Below, piece after piece: positions 1 to 8,812 of a DNA stretch of 40,511 nucleotides. The translations under genes and the position numbers were made by a program. This stretch comes from a virus, in IMG/VR virus record IMGVR_UViG_3300000116_000056, positions 1 through 40,511 of that record; one strand, given 5' to 3'. The notes beneath the pieces are model-generated. The model searched no databases, was not told the DNA's origin, and saw only the letters and a program-made list of their open reading frames with translations. Within the stretch, counting starts at the first letter, position 1, and each line of letters opens with the position of its first letter.

Positions 1-726
1 AGATCCAGGTTGGGTTCCAGTACCACCGTTAGCATTATATCTACCACCGCCACCAGATCCACCGTTGGATCCAGTATTCTGACCGTCAGCACCACCTCCG
101 CCACCACCAATAGCAGTGATAGTTGTAAATGATCCAGGACCAGTAATAGTAGTATCACCACCATTATTTCCAGGAACTCCAGTACCAGAACCGCCCCCAC
201 CAATAATTCCTACAGTAACAGTATGATTACCAGTGGTAGGAAAATGCTTTTCTGTACCAAGTCTTGGTTGCTCAGCACCATAATAGACGACTCCACCGCC
301 GCCTCCGCCGCCACCAGAGCGACCTCCGCCGCCTCCGCCGCCACCTACTAGCAGAACCTCAGCATATCCAGCAGAAGACACATTGAATGTACCGTTACTA
401 GTAAATGTATGAATGCGCCAACCGTCATAGTCGTAAATAAAATTGCCACCAGTTGCAACCATACCAGCAGCAAGTTCAGTCGATACACTAACAGCAATCC
501 AATTGGCACCATTGTATATCTCAGCTCTGTTTTGTTCAGTGTTATAACATAACTGACCTGCAACAGGATTGGTAGGTCTCTGAGCATTACTAATAGTAGG
601 GAGTTTCAAAGCACCATTACCACATCGAGCATCCAACTCGAAGTTGATCTTCATGGTGGTTCCTGCTTGAGTTCTTACAACACCAAGAATAGGACCTGCT
701 ATATCTCCAACGTATAATTTACTCAT
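1..726 (-). CDS. Tail fibre protein with glycine-rich tip, C-terminus outside window
   Basis: The frame is open from the ATG at 726 to the window edge (242 codons), so the C-terminus is missing. Residues about 42-80 form a module with an LPxxxxxQRP segment, a YNTEQNRAEIYNG stretch and an NW pair. The next two genes carry the same module. From about residue 120 the protein turns into glycine runs (several GGGG blocks separated by short beta-like segments), the composition of glycine-rich adhesin tips in T4-like phages. Such proteins usually sit at the distal end of a tail fibre and contact the host surface. That role is inferred from composition and from the neighbouring fibre genes. It starts 1 base after the stop of the downstream-listed fibre gene. 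The exact receptor and the relation to gp37 or gp38 cannot be read from the sequence. Confidence 0.75.
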   Translation of the reverse strand, partial: MSKLYVGDIAGPILGVVRTQAGTTMKINFELDARCGNGALKLPTISNAQRPTNPVAGQLCYNTEQNRAEIYNGANWIAVSVSTELAAGMVATGGNFIYDYDGWRIHTFTSNGTFNVSSAGYAEVLLVGGGGGGGGRSGGGGGGGGVVYYGAEQPRLGTEKHFPTTGNHTVTVGIIGGGGSGTGVPGNNGGDTTITGPGSFTTITAIGGGGGGADGQNTGSNGGSGGGGRYNANGGTGTQPGS

Positions 727-727
727 A

Positions 728-1654
728 TTATTTTACCCAGAACCATCCGTTTGCTTGACCTAAAGTATCCTGTCTCAGTCCACAGTTCGTTCCTTGCTCA
801 GGATGCCTGCCGTAAGCGAAATAAGTAGTCCCACCTGTATGGTGATCTCCCATACCGTGAGTACCCGTGTTTGGGTTTCTATCGTTGAATTGTCCTTCAT
901 ATTGCAAGGCAATGTTTGTACGAGCATTTTGATTACTTGCACTATTGGCTAGATCAATAGTCATAGCATATGGAAAGAACTGATTGATAGGACCATAGTT
1001 ACCAGTCCAATGACCAGACTCCAACCAATATGGTGTCTGCCCTCTATATAGACTACTATTCCTCAGGTTTTGAATAAAACTATCTGCCATCTTGATGGTA
1101 ACCTGAGCATCATAGATTGGACCCTGTAGATATCCATCAGTTCTAGTGAATGTACCATACTGATTGTTAGTTACATGAGATTGACAATCTTCTATTCTAA
1201 CAACAACAGCACAGACCCAACCGCCAGCATATCTACGATTGTCAACGTACATTCTGTATGCTGAACTTTCGTTATTAGGTTGAATATAGTAATACCCAGT
1301 CTCAAATCCAGCATAATTTAGATGCTGTCCGCTAGGAGCAGGATTAGAGGGAAGTCCTAATGTTGATGTAGAACTAGCACCAGTTCCAGATGCTACCCAA
1401 TTAGTGCCATCCCATGCCTCAACTCTGTTCTCAGTTTCATTATAAAATAACGAACCAACTCTTGTACCTTTGAGTGGTCTTTGATTTGCAGGTGCGTTAG
1501 GAATATTTAGAGTCTTCGCTCCAGATTCCATTTGTAATGTTCCATCAACACGCAATGGATCATTTACATGTACATTGAACTGGGGTACGGTAACGCCTTC
1601 AACTGTTACAGAAGTATCAAGTCCTGCTATATTTGTTACATTTAGGCGACCCAT
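728..1654 (-). CDS. Tail fibre protein with fibrinogen-like C-terminal domain
   Basis: 308 residues. Residues about 49-90 repeat the QRP...FYNETENRVEAWDG...W module of the two adjacent fibre genes. From about residue 110 the sequence changes to an aromatic- and glycine-rich domain. It contains GYYYIQPN, a YRMYVDNRRYAGGWV segment and the late motifs HGMGDHHTGG and CGLRQD, ending in WFWVK. The order G-x-Y-x-I-x-P, then Y-x-x-x-x-D...GGW resembles the entry to fibrinogen C-terminal or intelectin-like carbohydrate-binding domains. This is recognition by eye, not a search result. The start overlaps the upstream gene's stop by one base (TAATG), so the two are probably translationally coupled. A likely role is glycan binding at a fibre tip. 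Another aromatic-rich adhesin fold is possible. Confidence 0.7.
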   Translation of the reverse strand: MGRLNVTNIAGLDTSVTVEGVTVPQFNVHVNDPLRVDGTLQMESGAKTLNIPNAPANQRPLKGTRVGSLFYNETENRVEAWDGTNWVASGTGASSTSTLGLPSNPAPSGQHLNYAGFETGYYYIQPNNESSAYRMYVDNRRYAGGWVCAVVVRIEDCQSHVTNNQYGTFTRTDGYLQGPIYDAQVTIKMADSFIQNLRNSSLYRGQTPYWLESGHWTGNYGPINQFFPYAMTIDLANSASNQNARTNIALQYEGQFNDRNPNTGTHGMGDHHTGGTTYFAYGRHPEQGTNCGLRQDTLGQANGWFWVK

Positions 1655-2088
1655 TATCTAACGCTCCACGCTGCTCCTGACTGAACCGTAACCGTGAAAC
1701 CTTGTGAAATTGTAATTGGTCCTGCACTCAAACCATTGGCAAATTCAGGTCCATTGTTAGTACCTGTCGTTCCAACAGTCAAGTTTTCATCAATTGTAGC
1801 AGCATTAGTTCTAATAACACTTTTCTCACCAATGGAAGGACCACCACCAGCAAGAGGGAACCAATCCCTAGCACCAGATCCAGGTGCAGTTTCTCTATAA
1901 ATTTCTGCCCCGAGTTCTGTAGTATTGAAACGCAAAGTACCATCGTCAGGTGATCCTGGTCTTTGCAAAGTAGTTCCAATAGGTAACGTTAGAATTGCGT
2001 CACCATTAGTGTTCAGAAACCGTAAGGCAGAAATCGTGGCATCAGTTGCCTGAGATATATTATTGCCATTGATTTGAGTAAGTGCCAT
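1654..2088 (-). CDS. Short tail-fibre-like structural protein
   Basis: 144 residues, rich in Gly, Thr, Asn and Ser with no charged core, as in fibre proteins. Residues about 33-80 carry the module shared with the next two genes: LPIGTTLQRP, a G-T-L-R-F-N-T-T segment and a final DWFPLA. The C-terminal 60 residues are a short beta-rich tail without an obvious tip domain. The protein could be a connector, a short fibre or a remnant of a longer fibre. It is preceded by a late-type -10 box (2113-2120) that overlaps the stop region of the 1271-residue gene, and its stop overlaps the start of the fibrinogen-like gene. Family not recognised beyond tail-fibre-like. Confidence 0.65.
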   Translation of the reverse strand: MALTQINGNNISQATDATISALRFLNTNGDAILTLPIGTTLQRPGSPDDGTLRFNTTELGAEIYRETAPGSGARDWFPLAGGGPSIGEKSVIRTNAATIDENLTVGTTGTNNGPEFANGLSAGPITISQGFTVTVQSGAAWSVR

Positions 2089-2112
2089 TTCTCGTTCTTA
2101 TACCCTGTGTAC

Positions 2113-2120
2113 TATTTAGA
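2113..2120 (-). promoter_or_regulatory. T4-type late promoter -10 box (TCTAAATA)
   Basis: The minus strand reads TCTAAATA 25 bases upstream of the ATG at 2088. T4 late promoters consist of little more than a TATAAATA-like -10 box read by gp55 sigma with the sliding clamp. Cyanophages use CTAAATA-like versions. It overlaps the stop codon of the upstream 1271-residue gene and would drive the three fibre genes to its left. Confidence 0.55.
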
Positions 2121-5100
2121 TAGGCAGCTCAACAATATGAACTGTATCCCCTGCCTGTGGAATTGTGCCTGTATCAAACACAACGTTGGTGCCATTACTA
2201 TCAACGTTGAAGTTGACACCGCCAATTTGTGCAACACCATTGATGTATACAAGAACTGAACTTGCAGTATGAGTAAGACTGCTATAACCAGTAATTGCAA
2301 ATGTACTCTGTGCTACCGTTAGAACTGTAGATCTGGTAATATACTTAGCAGGAGAAACTGCGCCGCGGCCAGTAACAGTAAGATCACCATCGATGTAGGT
2401 GTTACCCTGCACCTCAAGTCTGTTATTAGCATCGTTAGATGCTGCAGTTCTACCAAGACCAACGTTACCACCAGCAGTCAGATCGATTGCACCAGTATTA
2501 GTTAGTCCAAACTCATACCAGTTTTGCTGCCAACGAATCCAACCAAGTGAATCGCCAAGTTCCCAGTTTTCATTATAAATGATATCACCATCATCTGGCG
2601 TATCATATGTTCCAGGACTAAATGCAGAGAAGTCAGGTAAACCGTTAGCATCTTTTGGTGCTAACAGCGTCTGCTTCAGGATTGTACCATCCTGGTTGTT
2701 GTATGTCAGTTTACGTGCAAGTATGTTACCCGTAGATGACAAAGTGTTCTGGAATGTGACTGGACCAGAGAATACTGATTCCAGTGCGTTGGAACCACCA
2801 CCGATAACAGTTAGTTTATCAGTAAGAACCAACTCAGAGAACGTTTGAATAGTTGTGTTTTCTTCACCAACAACATTCAATTGTGCAATATCTTCGTTAG
2901 TAATCTGACCCGTAACTGGGTTGATAACCTGGTTACCAATGAATAGGTCACCGTTAGAGTTTAGACCTGAGTAGAATGCAACACCTGCATCTTCCTTGAT
3001 TGACTGAGAGAACTTGATCTGATCATCAGTAAGTGTCTCAACCTGTGTCTGTGGGAATGCTGTGGAGTAGTTACCAGGACCGAAACCAGTATATTCAAAG
3101 GTGTGGTTACCAGAACGTAGAATAGAGTGTCTTCTCAGTTCTACAGGAATTGGTGCAAGGTTACCTTCGCCATCAACACGAATAGGAATCTTACGAGTTT
3201 CAGCATCACCTAAGCGTGCAGTCAGTGGAATACCCGACAACTGAACGTTTGCTGCATCCCAGTTAGGTGTAGTACCAGGTTGTGACCAACCACTATCAGC
3301 AACCAATTTCAGTGTTGCTTCCTTAGTGATAGAACGCTGAGGATCTTTGTTATTGATAGCAGGTGTAGAACCATTGGTAGAATATACCAAACCGATGATT
3401 CTCTTATCAGCAACAGAAACTGCTGCTTCGGGATCTGCTACAGGGTTGTCTCTATCGAATGATGGATAAACTTCATTGACATTCTGAGAGAATCTCTTAT
3501 CATCGTAGTTACCAACAGGAGATCCTGCTTCACCAGGAATAACAGATGCCCATAGAAGTGTCAAATAGTAAACACCATCGTTGACACCTCTTTCAAACTT
3601 AGTAACAGTTTCAATATCATACAGATAGAATGTTTGCGTAAGTTCGTATCTTGTGGTATCTGTGTTCAATGGTTGTAGAACAAAACCTGAGATAGGTGAA
3701 CGTGGCAATGGCAACTGCTGATCTTGTGGGATCACCATTCGTACACGATACGTTCTGTCAACCAGGTTTCTTGCGTCAGGGACACGAGAGATGAACGTAG
3801 TTGGTGTGAAGTTTACACTATCGTACTTAGTTCTACCCGTCTGGATAGAAGCATAGATCTGGTTATCAGTTGGATTTGTAGAAATATACCAACCAGCAGG
3901 ATTGTAGATTGGATTGCCATTTGCATCCGTACCAGTTTGTCCAAATGCACCACCATAGGTGCCTTCATCGTATTGGAATGGAGATCCTACTTCACCAGCA
4001 GTAGAAGTAGAAACAGTAGGACCGAATGGTGAGATTGCTGCAGATCTTACTGATGCAGTGGTTGCACTGTTATCAGCAAACAGGAGACATTTTACTTTAT
4101 CTGCAACTGCTGCAGCACCAGTGCCATCTTGTCTGGCACCTACCGCATAACCTTGAATGCGAGTCGGAGGAGCAGCATCTAATGCAGTATAACCATAAAG
4201 ATATAATCTACTACCAGCAGTCTGACCAATGTTATTCAACTGTCCATTCACTTGTCTAGTACGAGTGATGTCAATGTTTACCCAGTTGACTGATACTTCT
4301 TCCACGTCTGCAAGAGACTTAGGTGGAACGATGTGCGTAAGTTGTCCAGACTTATCTTTAGTAAATGATTTTAGTTTGAAACCTTTAGATCTAAGAGCTG
4401 TTGATCCAAAGTTAGAGTTTGAGTTCGTGATCGACATGTCAGCGCCACGGAAACCAGCGAAGTGGTCGCCGTAACCCACAGCAAACACAGAAACGACCTG
4501 ACAAAATGCGTCGTTAGAAGCCATGACGTGGGTGTGTATCCACCCCTTTCTATAACGTGCGAAACCATCTAAGTGAGCACCATCTCCAGATGTTGCTGCA
4601 AGATAGTTACCTGTAGATTCATCATATCGTACGAATGCTCTATCATCTTTCTGAAGACTCAATCCCGTGAATTGAGCCACAACCATTGATTTGAAACCAG
4701 TTGCTTTCGCACCATCAGCGTGCATTCCATTCATGCCCCAAACCGATCTCAAGGATAGGTTGAACATGTATGGTGATGCAGAGTCAACTGTATCAATCTC
4801 AACTTTGACCACAATGTTTGAACCAATTGCAGTACCAGTTGGTTCCTGAATCATCTGGTAAGTAAAGACATTACCTGATGCAGATGTAACTTGGAACGAA
4901 CCATTATACAATGATGCATCCACTTCACCAGATGTACCAGTAGATGATGTAACACCACTGATGTTGACGTTCACACCAACAGAGAAACCATGGTTTCGTG
5001 GGTTACCAAACTCATCAACAGTAACCGCTGTAGCAGTTTGACCGTTACGAGTAATTTGAGAAATACGATATTCATCAGAAATAGGACCAACGATCCTGTT

Positions 5101-5931
5101 TTCCTCAACCCTTGCCTGAATCTGGTCAGTCTCAGGATCTCCAGAAGTATCAGGAATTGTAGCAAATGCTTTCGATACTTTCTGATAGTAGATATCGAGG
5201 TCAGTTCTGTCAAGGATATTAGCAACAGCAGAGTAATCACTGTTAGGAACTCTGCCGTCTTCAATCAACTTGGAAAGACTGTTTAGACCATCAGCAAAAC
5301 CAAATGCTGTTACTTTATGGTGTGAATACGATGGAGGAATAGTTTCAGTAGAGTCTGGTCTAAAATATACACCAGTGTCATCACCATCGAAGAATGAGAA
5401 CTGCCAAAAATAGCAACCACCAGTTACGCTAAAGATATTTACGGGAGGAGGAACCTGGTCCTCAGTATTGATATTCTTTGCAGCGTAGATAGTAGGATAA
5501 GGAATGTACTTAGGAATAATCTTAGTACGACGAAGGTCAGAACCAACAATGGAACAACCTCTAGGAACAATAACACCACCCTCAACAGAGTTGTACTTAT
5601 ACAGTACATTATTAGGTGAGGTAACATCAAAGTTAGAGTTAGCGTCAAGTGGCGCTACATTAGTATAAAGAACATCACCAGGTCTGTTATCGATAACATA
5701 CTCAGAAGGATAGAGATAGATCGAAAATGCGTCAAATTCGTCGTTCGATAGACCAACACGATATGAGAAACGTGCCACCTCAAGAAATGCACGCTGCAGA
5801 CTCTTGAAAGGTCTCAATGAAGAGTTGCCTCTGTTGTCAATCGCATCCGAAGCATCGAAATCATCGGGGTTGACGTAGATAATACGTCCCGTACGGGACG
5901 TGATAATATTCTTGAGTCTTGTTAGTGACAT
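2116..5931 (-). CDS. Large virion structural protein, tail-fibre or baseplate associated (1271 aa)
   Basis: The N-terminus (about residues 17-57) has YVNPDDFDASDAIDNRG followed by RPFKSLQRAFLEVARFSY, the kind of segment that opens pectate-lyase-like beta-helix modules in phage tail proteins. The long middle is beta-rich with many D, G, N, S and T residues. Near the C-terminus there is a fibre-type repeat (NVGLGRTAASN, then a GNTYIDGDLTVTG segment), and the end is a small domain finishing in VHIVELPI. Proteins of this size and style in T4-like cyanophages are virion components of the distal tail. The exact T4 counterpart (gp10, gp12 or a fibre subunit) is not clear to me. A TATAAATA late box lies 25 bases upstream of the ATG, with an AAGGATAG ribosome-binding site close to it. 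Confidence 0.7.
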   Translation of the reverse strand: MSLTRLKNIITSRTGRIIYVNPDDFDASDAIDNRGNSSLRPFKSLQRAFLEVARFSYRVGLSNDEFDAFSIYLYPSEYVIDNRPGDVLYTNVAPLDANSNFDVTSPNNVLYKYNSVEGGVIVPRGCSIVGSDLRRTKIIPKYIPYPTIYAAKNINTEDQVPPPVNIFSVTGGCYFWQFSFFDGDDTGVYFRPDSTETIPPSYSHHKVTAFGFADGLNSLSKLIEDGRVPNSDYSAVANILDRTDLDIYYQKVSKAFATIPDTSGDPETDQIQARVEENRIVGPISDEYRISQITRNGQTATAVTVDEFGNPRNHGFSVGVNVNISGVTSSTGTSGEVDASLYNGSFQVTSASGNVFTYQMIQEPTGTAIGSNIVVKVEIDTVDSASPYMFNLSLRSVWGMNGMHADGAKATGFKSMVVAQFTGLSLQKDDRAFVRYDESTGNYLAATSGDGAHLDGFARYRKGWIHTHVMASNDAFCQVVSVFAVGYGDHFAGFRGADMSITNSNSNFGSTALRSKGFKLKSFTKDKSGQLTHIVPPKSLADVEEVSVNWVNIDITRTRQVNGQLNNIGQTAGSRLYLYGYTALDAAPPTRIQGYAVGARQDGTGAAAVADKVKCLLFADNSATTASVRSAAISPFGPTVSTSTAGEVGSPFQYDEGTYGGAFGQTGTDANGNPIYNPAGWYISTNPTDNQIYASIQTGRTKYDSVNFTPTTFISRVPDARNLVDRTYRVRMVIPQDQQLPLPRSPISGFVLQPLNTDTTRYELTQTFYLYDIETVTKFERGVNDGVYYLTLLWASVIPGEAGSPVGNYDDKRFSQNVNEVYPSFDRDNPVADPEAAVSVADKRIIGLVYSTNGSTPAINNKDPQRSITKEATLKLVADSGWSQPGTTPNWDAANVQLSGIPLTARLGDAETRKIPIRVDGEGNLAPIPVELRRHSILRSGNHTFEYTGFGPGNYSTAFPQTQVETLTDDQIKFSQSIKEDAGVAFYSGLNSNGDLFIGNQVINPVTGQITNEDIAQLNVVGEENTTIQTFSELVLTDKLTVIGGGSNALESVFSGPVTFQNTLSSTGNILARKLTYNNQDGTILKQTLLAPKDANGLPDFSAFSPGTYDTPDDGDIIYNENWELGDSLGWIRWQQNWYEFGLTNTGAIDLTAGGNVGLGRTAASNDANNRLEVQGNTYIDGDLTVTGRGAVSPAKYITRSTVLTVAQSTFAITGYSSLTHTASSVLVYINGVAQIGGVNFNVDSNGTNVVFDTGTIPQAGDTVHIVELPI

Positions 5932-5955
5932 TTGCTATCTACTATCCTTCTTTGT

Positions 5956-5963
5956 TATTTATA
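5956..5963 (-). promoter_or_regulatory. T4-type late promoter -10 box (TATAAATA)
   Basis: A perfect TATAAATA on the minus strand, 24 bases upstream of the ATG at 5931 and just after the stop of the 492-residue gene. Its position and exact match to the T4 late consensus make it the likely late promoter for the 1271-residue virion protein. Confidence 0.75.
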
Positions 5964-5971
5964 GACGGTCA

Positions 5972-7450
5972 TCAACCGCCACCAGATGCACCATCTGCAG
6001 CAATACTAGCATTGACATCAAAGGATCGTACAGTAAAGTCCGAAGAACTATCTTGGAATCCACTATAGTCAAAACTGATATTTTGCGTTGCGGCATATAC
6101 CATCAAGACTTGACCAGGACCAATAACTAGAGAAGTCAATCTTTCTGCAGCATCCACTGAATTATCAAACATGATCGTATCTACAGAATCAATAGCATTC
6201 GCTGCTGTAACAATGCTACTAATTGTTGCAAGAGATCTAGATGCAGTACCAATTTTAGGCACATCATAGAATGTGTCAGCACCTGCAAAGTCTGCTGATC
6301 CAAGACCCGTTACAATGTTGACTGATGTTCCATCAATCTCCTGAACGTAACCCCATTTAGATCCAGCATTAGATGTCAAGGTAAATGTGGTTTGACCCAA
6401 AGTGATAGCATCACTTGCATTAGTCAAAGTACCCTGAAGGTCATAGATGTAGATGGTGTCATAGGAATAATCAACTGACAATTGCAGTGATTGATCACCA
6501 CCACCTAGGGTGCCATCAAGAGTGTCAAAGTAATAGTAAGTGGCATCGCCACCACCATTAGCACTCATATCATACTGAACATATGCTCCACTAGAACCAG
6601 CAGTGCCGCTACTTGTCTTGCCAGTTGTATACTCAGTTCCATCATCAGATGTTCCTGCAGTTTGGTCAATACCAAATGTACCGTTGATGGTTGTGGATAA
6701 TCCAAAACCTACACCACTCATTGAAGAGTCTTCTACGAAGAACTTATAAGTTCTATCCAAGAACAATGTAAGTGTTGTTGATCTACGCAGACTATAGGTG
6801 CCGCCAGAACCATTATCCGAGAACACAAGTTCATCACGGGAAACACCAACACCACCAGCAGAGATATCGCCAGTTGCAGAAGATGTACCACCAGTTAGAG
6901 TTTCACCCTCAACAAAAGTGGTGCCTGTTACAGGACCGAGATAGAGAGTAGAACCACCAAGAGATCCATCAATAACATCATAAATGACTGCTGTACCACT
7001 TCCAGTACCACCAGTTACAGTCTCACCAACAGTGAAACTACCAGTTTGGTTTTCAATACTATATGAAAGAATACCAATCTTCTGTACATAAAAGTCAGTT
7101 GAGGGTGGAACATAATAGGATTCCCATTTGAATGTGGTTTCGCCATCATTCGTGGTTATCAACTGACCAGGAGTAAATGTATCCTGCTGATCAGTAATAA
7201 TAGGAATTGAAGTATCGAATGTTAGAGTTTTATTTGTAATCACATCTCCAGGGTGGAGAAGATAAGTAGCTGCATCCAGCGTTGCTGCGATGTCATACTT
7301 TTTCACACCAACACGAACATTAGCAGCAGTACCGTCGCTGACCATGTTTAGAACGCCACTCGCAGAAGAGTCGATAGGCGCTCTATACAGGGCAGTCCAT
7401 GTAGTTGCAGCTGGTTTCGCTGATGCTAGTTTTCCTGTTTGCGTTGCCAT
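5972..7450 (-). CDS. Virion structural protein rich in Gly/Ser/Thr (492 aa)
   Basis: 492 residues of low-charge, beta-prone sequence, starting MATQTGKLASAKP. Two related segments follow each other in the first half: FTVGETVTGGTGSG (about residue 138) and FVEGETLTGGTSSATG (about residue 173). Such VGExVTGGTS repeats are common in T4-like cyanophage virion proteins. The C-terminus is SDFTVRSFDVNASIA ending in glycines. It lies 6 bases after the stop of the 439-residue gene and probably shares its late transcript. A place in the tail or fibre assembly follows from the neighbours. I do not recognise a T4 equivalent. Confidence 0.6.
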   Translation of the reverse strand: MATQTGKLASAKPAATTWTALYRAPIDSSASGVLNMVSDGTAANVRVGVKKYDIAATLDAATYLLHPGDVITNKTLTFDTSIPIITDQQDTFTPGQLITTNDGETTFKWESYYVPPSTDFYVQKIGILSYSIENQTGSFTVGETVTGGTGSGTAVIYDVIDGSLGGSTLYLGPVTGTTFVEGETLTGGTSSATGDISAGGVGVSRDELVFSDNGSGGTYSLRRSTTLTLFLDRTYKFFVEDSSMSGVGFGLSTTINGTFGIDQTAGTSDDGTEYTTGKTSSGTAGSSGAYVQYDMSANGGGDATYYYFDTLDGTLGGGDQSLQLSVDYSYDTIYIYDLQGTLTNASDAITLGQTTFTLTSNAGSKWGYVQEIDGTSVNIVTGLGSADFAGADTFYDVPKIGTASRSLATISSIVTAANAIDSVDTIMFDNSVDAAERLTSLVIGPGQVLMVYAATQNISFDYSGFQDSSSDFTVRSFDVNASIAADGASGGG

Positions 7451-7456
7451 TTTTTA

Positions 7457-8776
7457 TTAGAATCCAGCGTAGAAGAATTGTTGTTGTCTTGTTCTACCCG
7501 TCAGGGTAGCAGCACCGATACCAGCACCGAAGGTAACGTCATCTAGCGTAACGTTATCTGTAGAAAGCAGAGTCGCATCTGCATCAGGGAACGAAATTGT
7601 TCTCGTTGCCTGTAGATTATCTAGGTTGAAGATAACCGCACCTGCTCCACCAAATGCAGGTCTAACAACAGGAGATAGTAGAGTTTTGTTTCTAAGATCC
7701 TGTGCTGCTCTTTCGGTAACAAGAATGTTATTACCACCTGCATTATTTAGTATTCCATTAGATGGGAACTGATAAGTCTCGTTTGTGTTCTCAAGCAGAT
7801 TATCAAGGTCAAAGTTGATCTTCTTAGAGATCGTTGTACCAGATGCAAAAATAGCATTGGAGTATACTTTGTTAGTAACAGTTTGAGTTGTATCTCTTCC
7901 CAAAAGTGTCAGACTCAGATCAGGAACCGTAATAATACGGTTAGCAGTCAATTCTGATGTATTGATATTAGCACTAAACTCAGAGTCAAATGTCTGCTGA
8001 AACTTGACAGAAACAAAAGTCTTATTTAGAGAAATTTGTTCCGTCTTAGTGTCTAACAGTGTGGAGTGGTTAGCATTTGCTTCTGCTGTAGTGGTAATTG
8101 CACCAGCATCAGGTAAGAAGTAAGAACGTCTAGCAGCAACTGTCTCATCCCAATCAATTTGAAAGACTGCTTCTTCATCGCCATCAACCAAAACAAAGTT
8201 ATCTTCATCAACCAAGATAGTTTTGTTTCTCAGTGTTTGCTGAGAGTCATCACCTACAAGAACTGTACCATTTCCAGCAGTAACTGGTGGGAGGTTGAAG
8301 ATTCTGATAGCAGTACCACTGCCAATACCAGAAATCTCAAATCGTGCTTTTTGACCTTGAGAATCCTCAAGAATCATTGCAGTATCGTCAATCCTAAACT
8401 GACCTGTAACTCGTACAGATCCAGTACCTTTGGGTGCAAGAACAAGGTCGGAGTTATCTACTAAATCATCTAGTGCAGTCAAATAGTTTGATGTACTACC
8501 ATCAGAGTTCAAGAGACGTGTGAAATACACTCCTCCAGGACCCCATGATAGACCAAGTTGGTCATATGCATTCTGGTATACTCCAGAATTACGGTCCAAA
8601 TCAAAGGCAATCCCAGGTTCTGCTTTAGACCCCGCACCCACGCCTTTGAATAACTGGTTGATCCTCGCTTTCCTGTTAGGAATAAGCGGGTCAGATACTA
8701 CGACAGGCAGAATTGCTTCACCCGATAAGGCAGCATCTGCAATGTCCTCTAATTGCGAAATCTTTTTGGTTCCCAC
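7457..8776 (-). CDS. Tail-fibre-type virion structural protein (439 aa)
   Basis: Begins MGTKKISQLEDIADAALSGE with a following LPVVVSDPLIPNRKARINQLF, a KISQL...LPVV-type N-terminal segment frequent at the attachment end of phage fibre proteins. The rest consists of repeated short beta segments with the pattern LRNKTIL / VTNKVYS / LRNKTLLSP, and paired FPDADATLL and VPDLSLTLLG motifs. These repeats suggest a fibrous trimer shaft. It is the first gene after the late box at 8805-8812 and is followed 6 bases later by the 492-residue structural gene. Function beyond virion fibre component is inference. Confidence 0.65.
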   Translation of the reverse strand: MGTKKISQLEDIADAALSGEAILPVVVSDPLIPNRKARINQLFKGVGAGSKAEPGIAFDLDRNSGVYQNAYDQLGLSWGPGGVYFTRLLNSDGSTSNYLTALDDLVDNSDLVLAPKGTGSVRVTGQFRIDDTAMILEDSQGQKARFEISGIGSGTAIRIFNLPPVTAGNGTVLVGDDSQQTLRNKTILVDEDNFVLVDGDEEAVFQIDWDETVAARRSYFLPDAGAITTTAEANANHSTLLDTKTEQISLNKTFVSVKFQQTFDSEFSANINTSELTANRIITVPDLSLTLLGRDTTQTVTNKVYSNAIFASGTTISKKINFDLDNLLENTNETYQFPSNGILNNAGGNNILVTERAAQDLRNKTLLSPVVRPAFGGAGAVIFNLDNLQATRTISFPDADATLLSTDNVTLDDVTFGAGIGAATLTGRTRQQQFFYAGF

Positions 8777-8804
8777 GGACTGACGATATAGTTCTTACAA
8801 AAGT

Positions 8805-8812
8805 TATTTATA
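8805..8812 (-). promoter_or_regulatory. T4-type late promoter -10 box (TATAAATA)
   Basis: A perfect TATAAATA on the minus strand, overlapping the last codons of the halogenase-like gene and 28 bases upstream of the ATG at 8776. It probably starts the late transcript of the structural genes to the left and separates them from the auxiliary block to the right. Confidence 0.75.

Noticed and set aside
3724-4032. Several plus-strand frames of 80-100 residues inside the 1271-residue gene
   Set aside because: Shadow frames with no start signals and no recognisable protein features.
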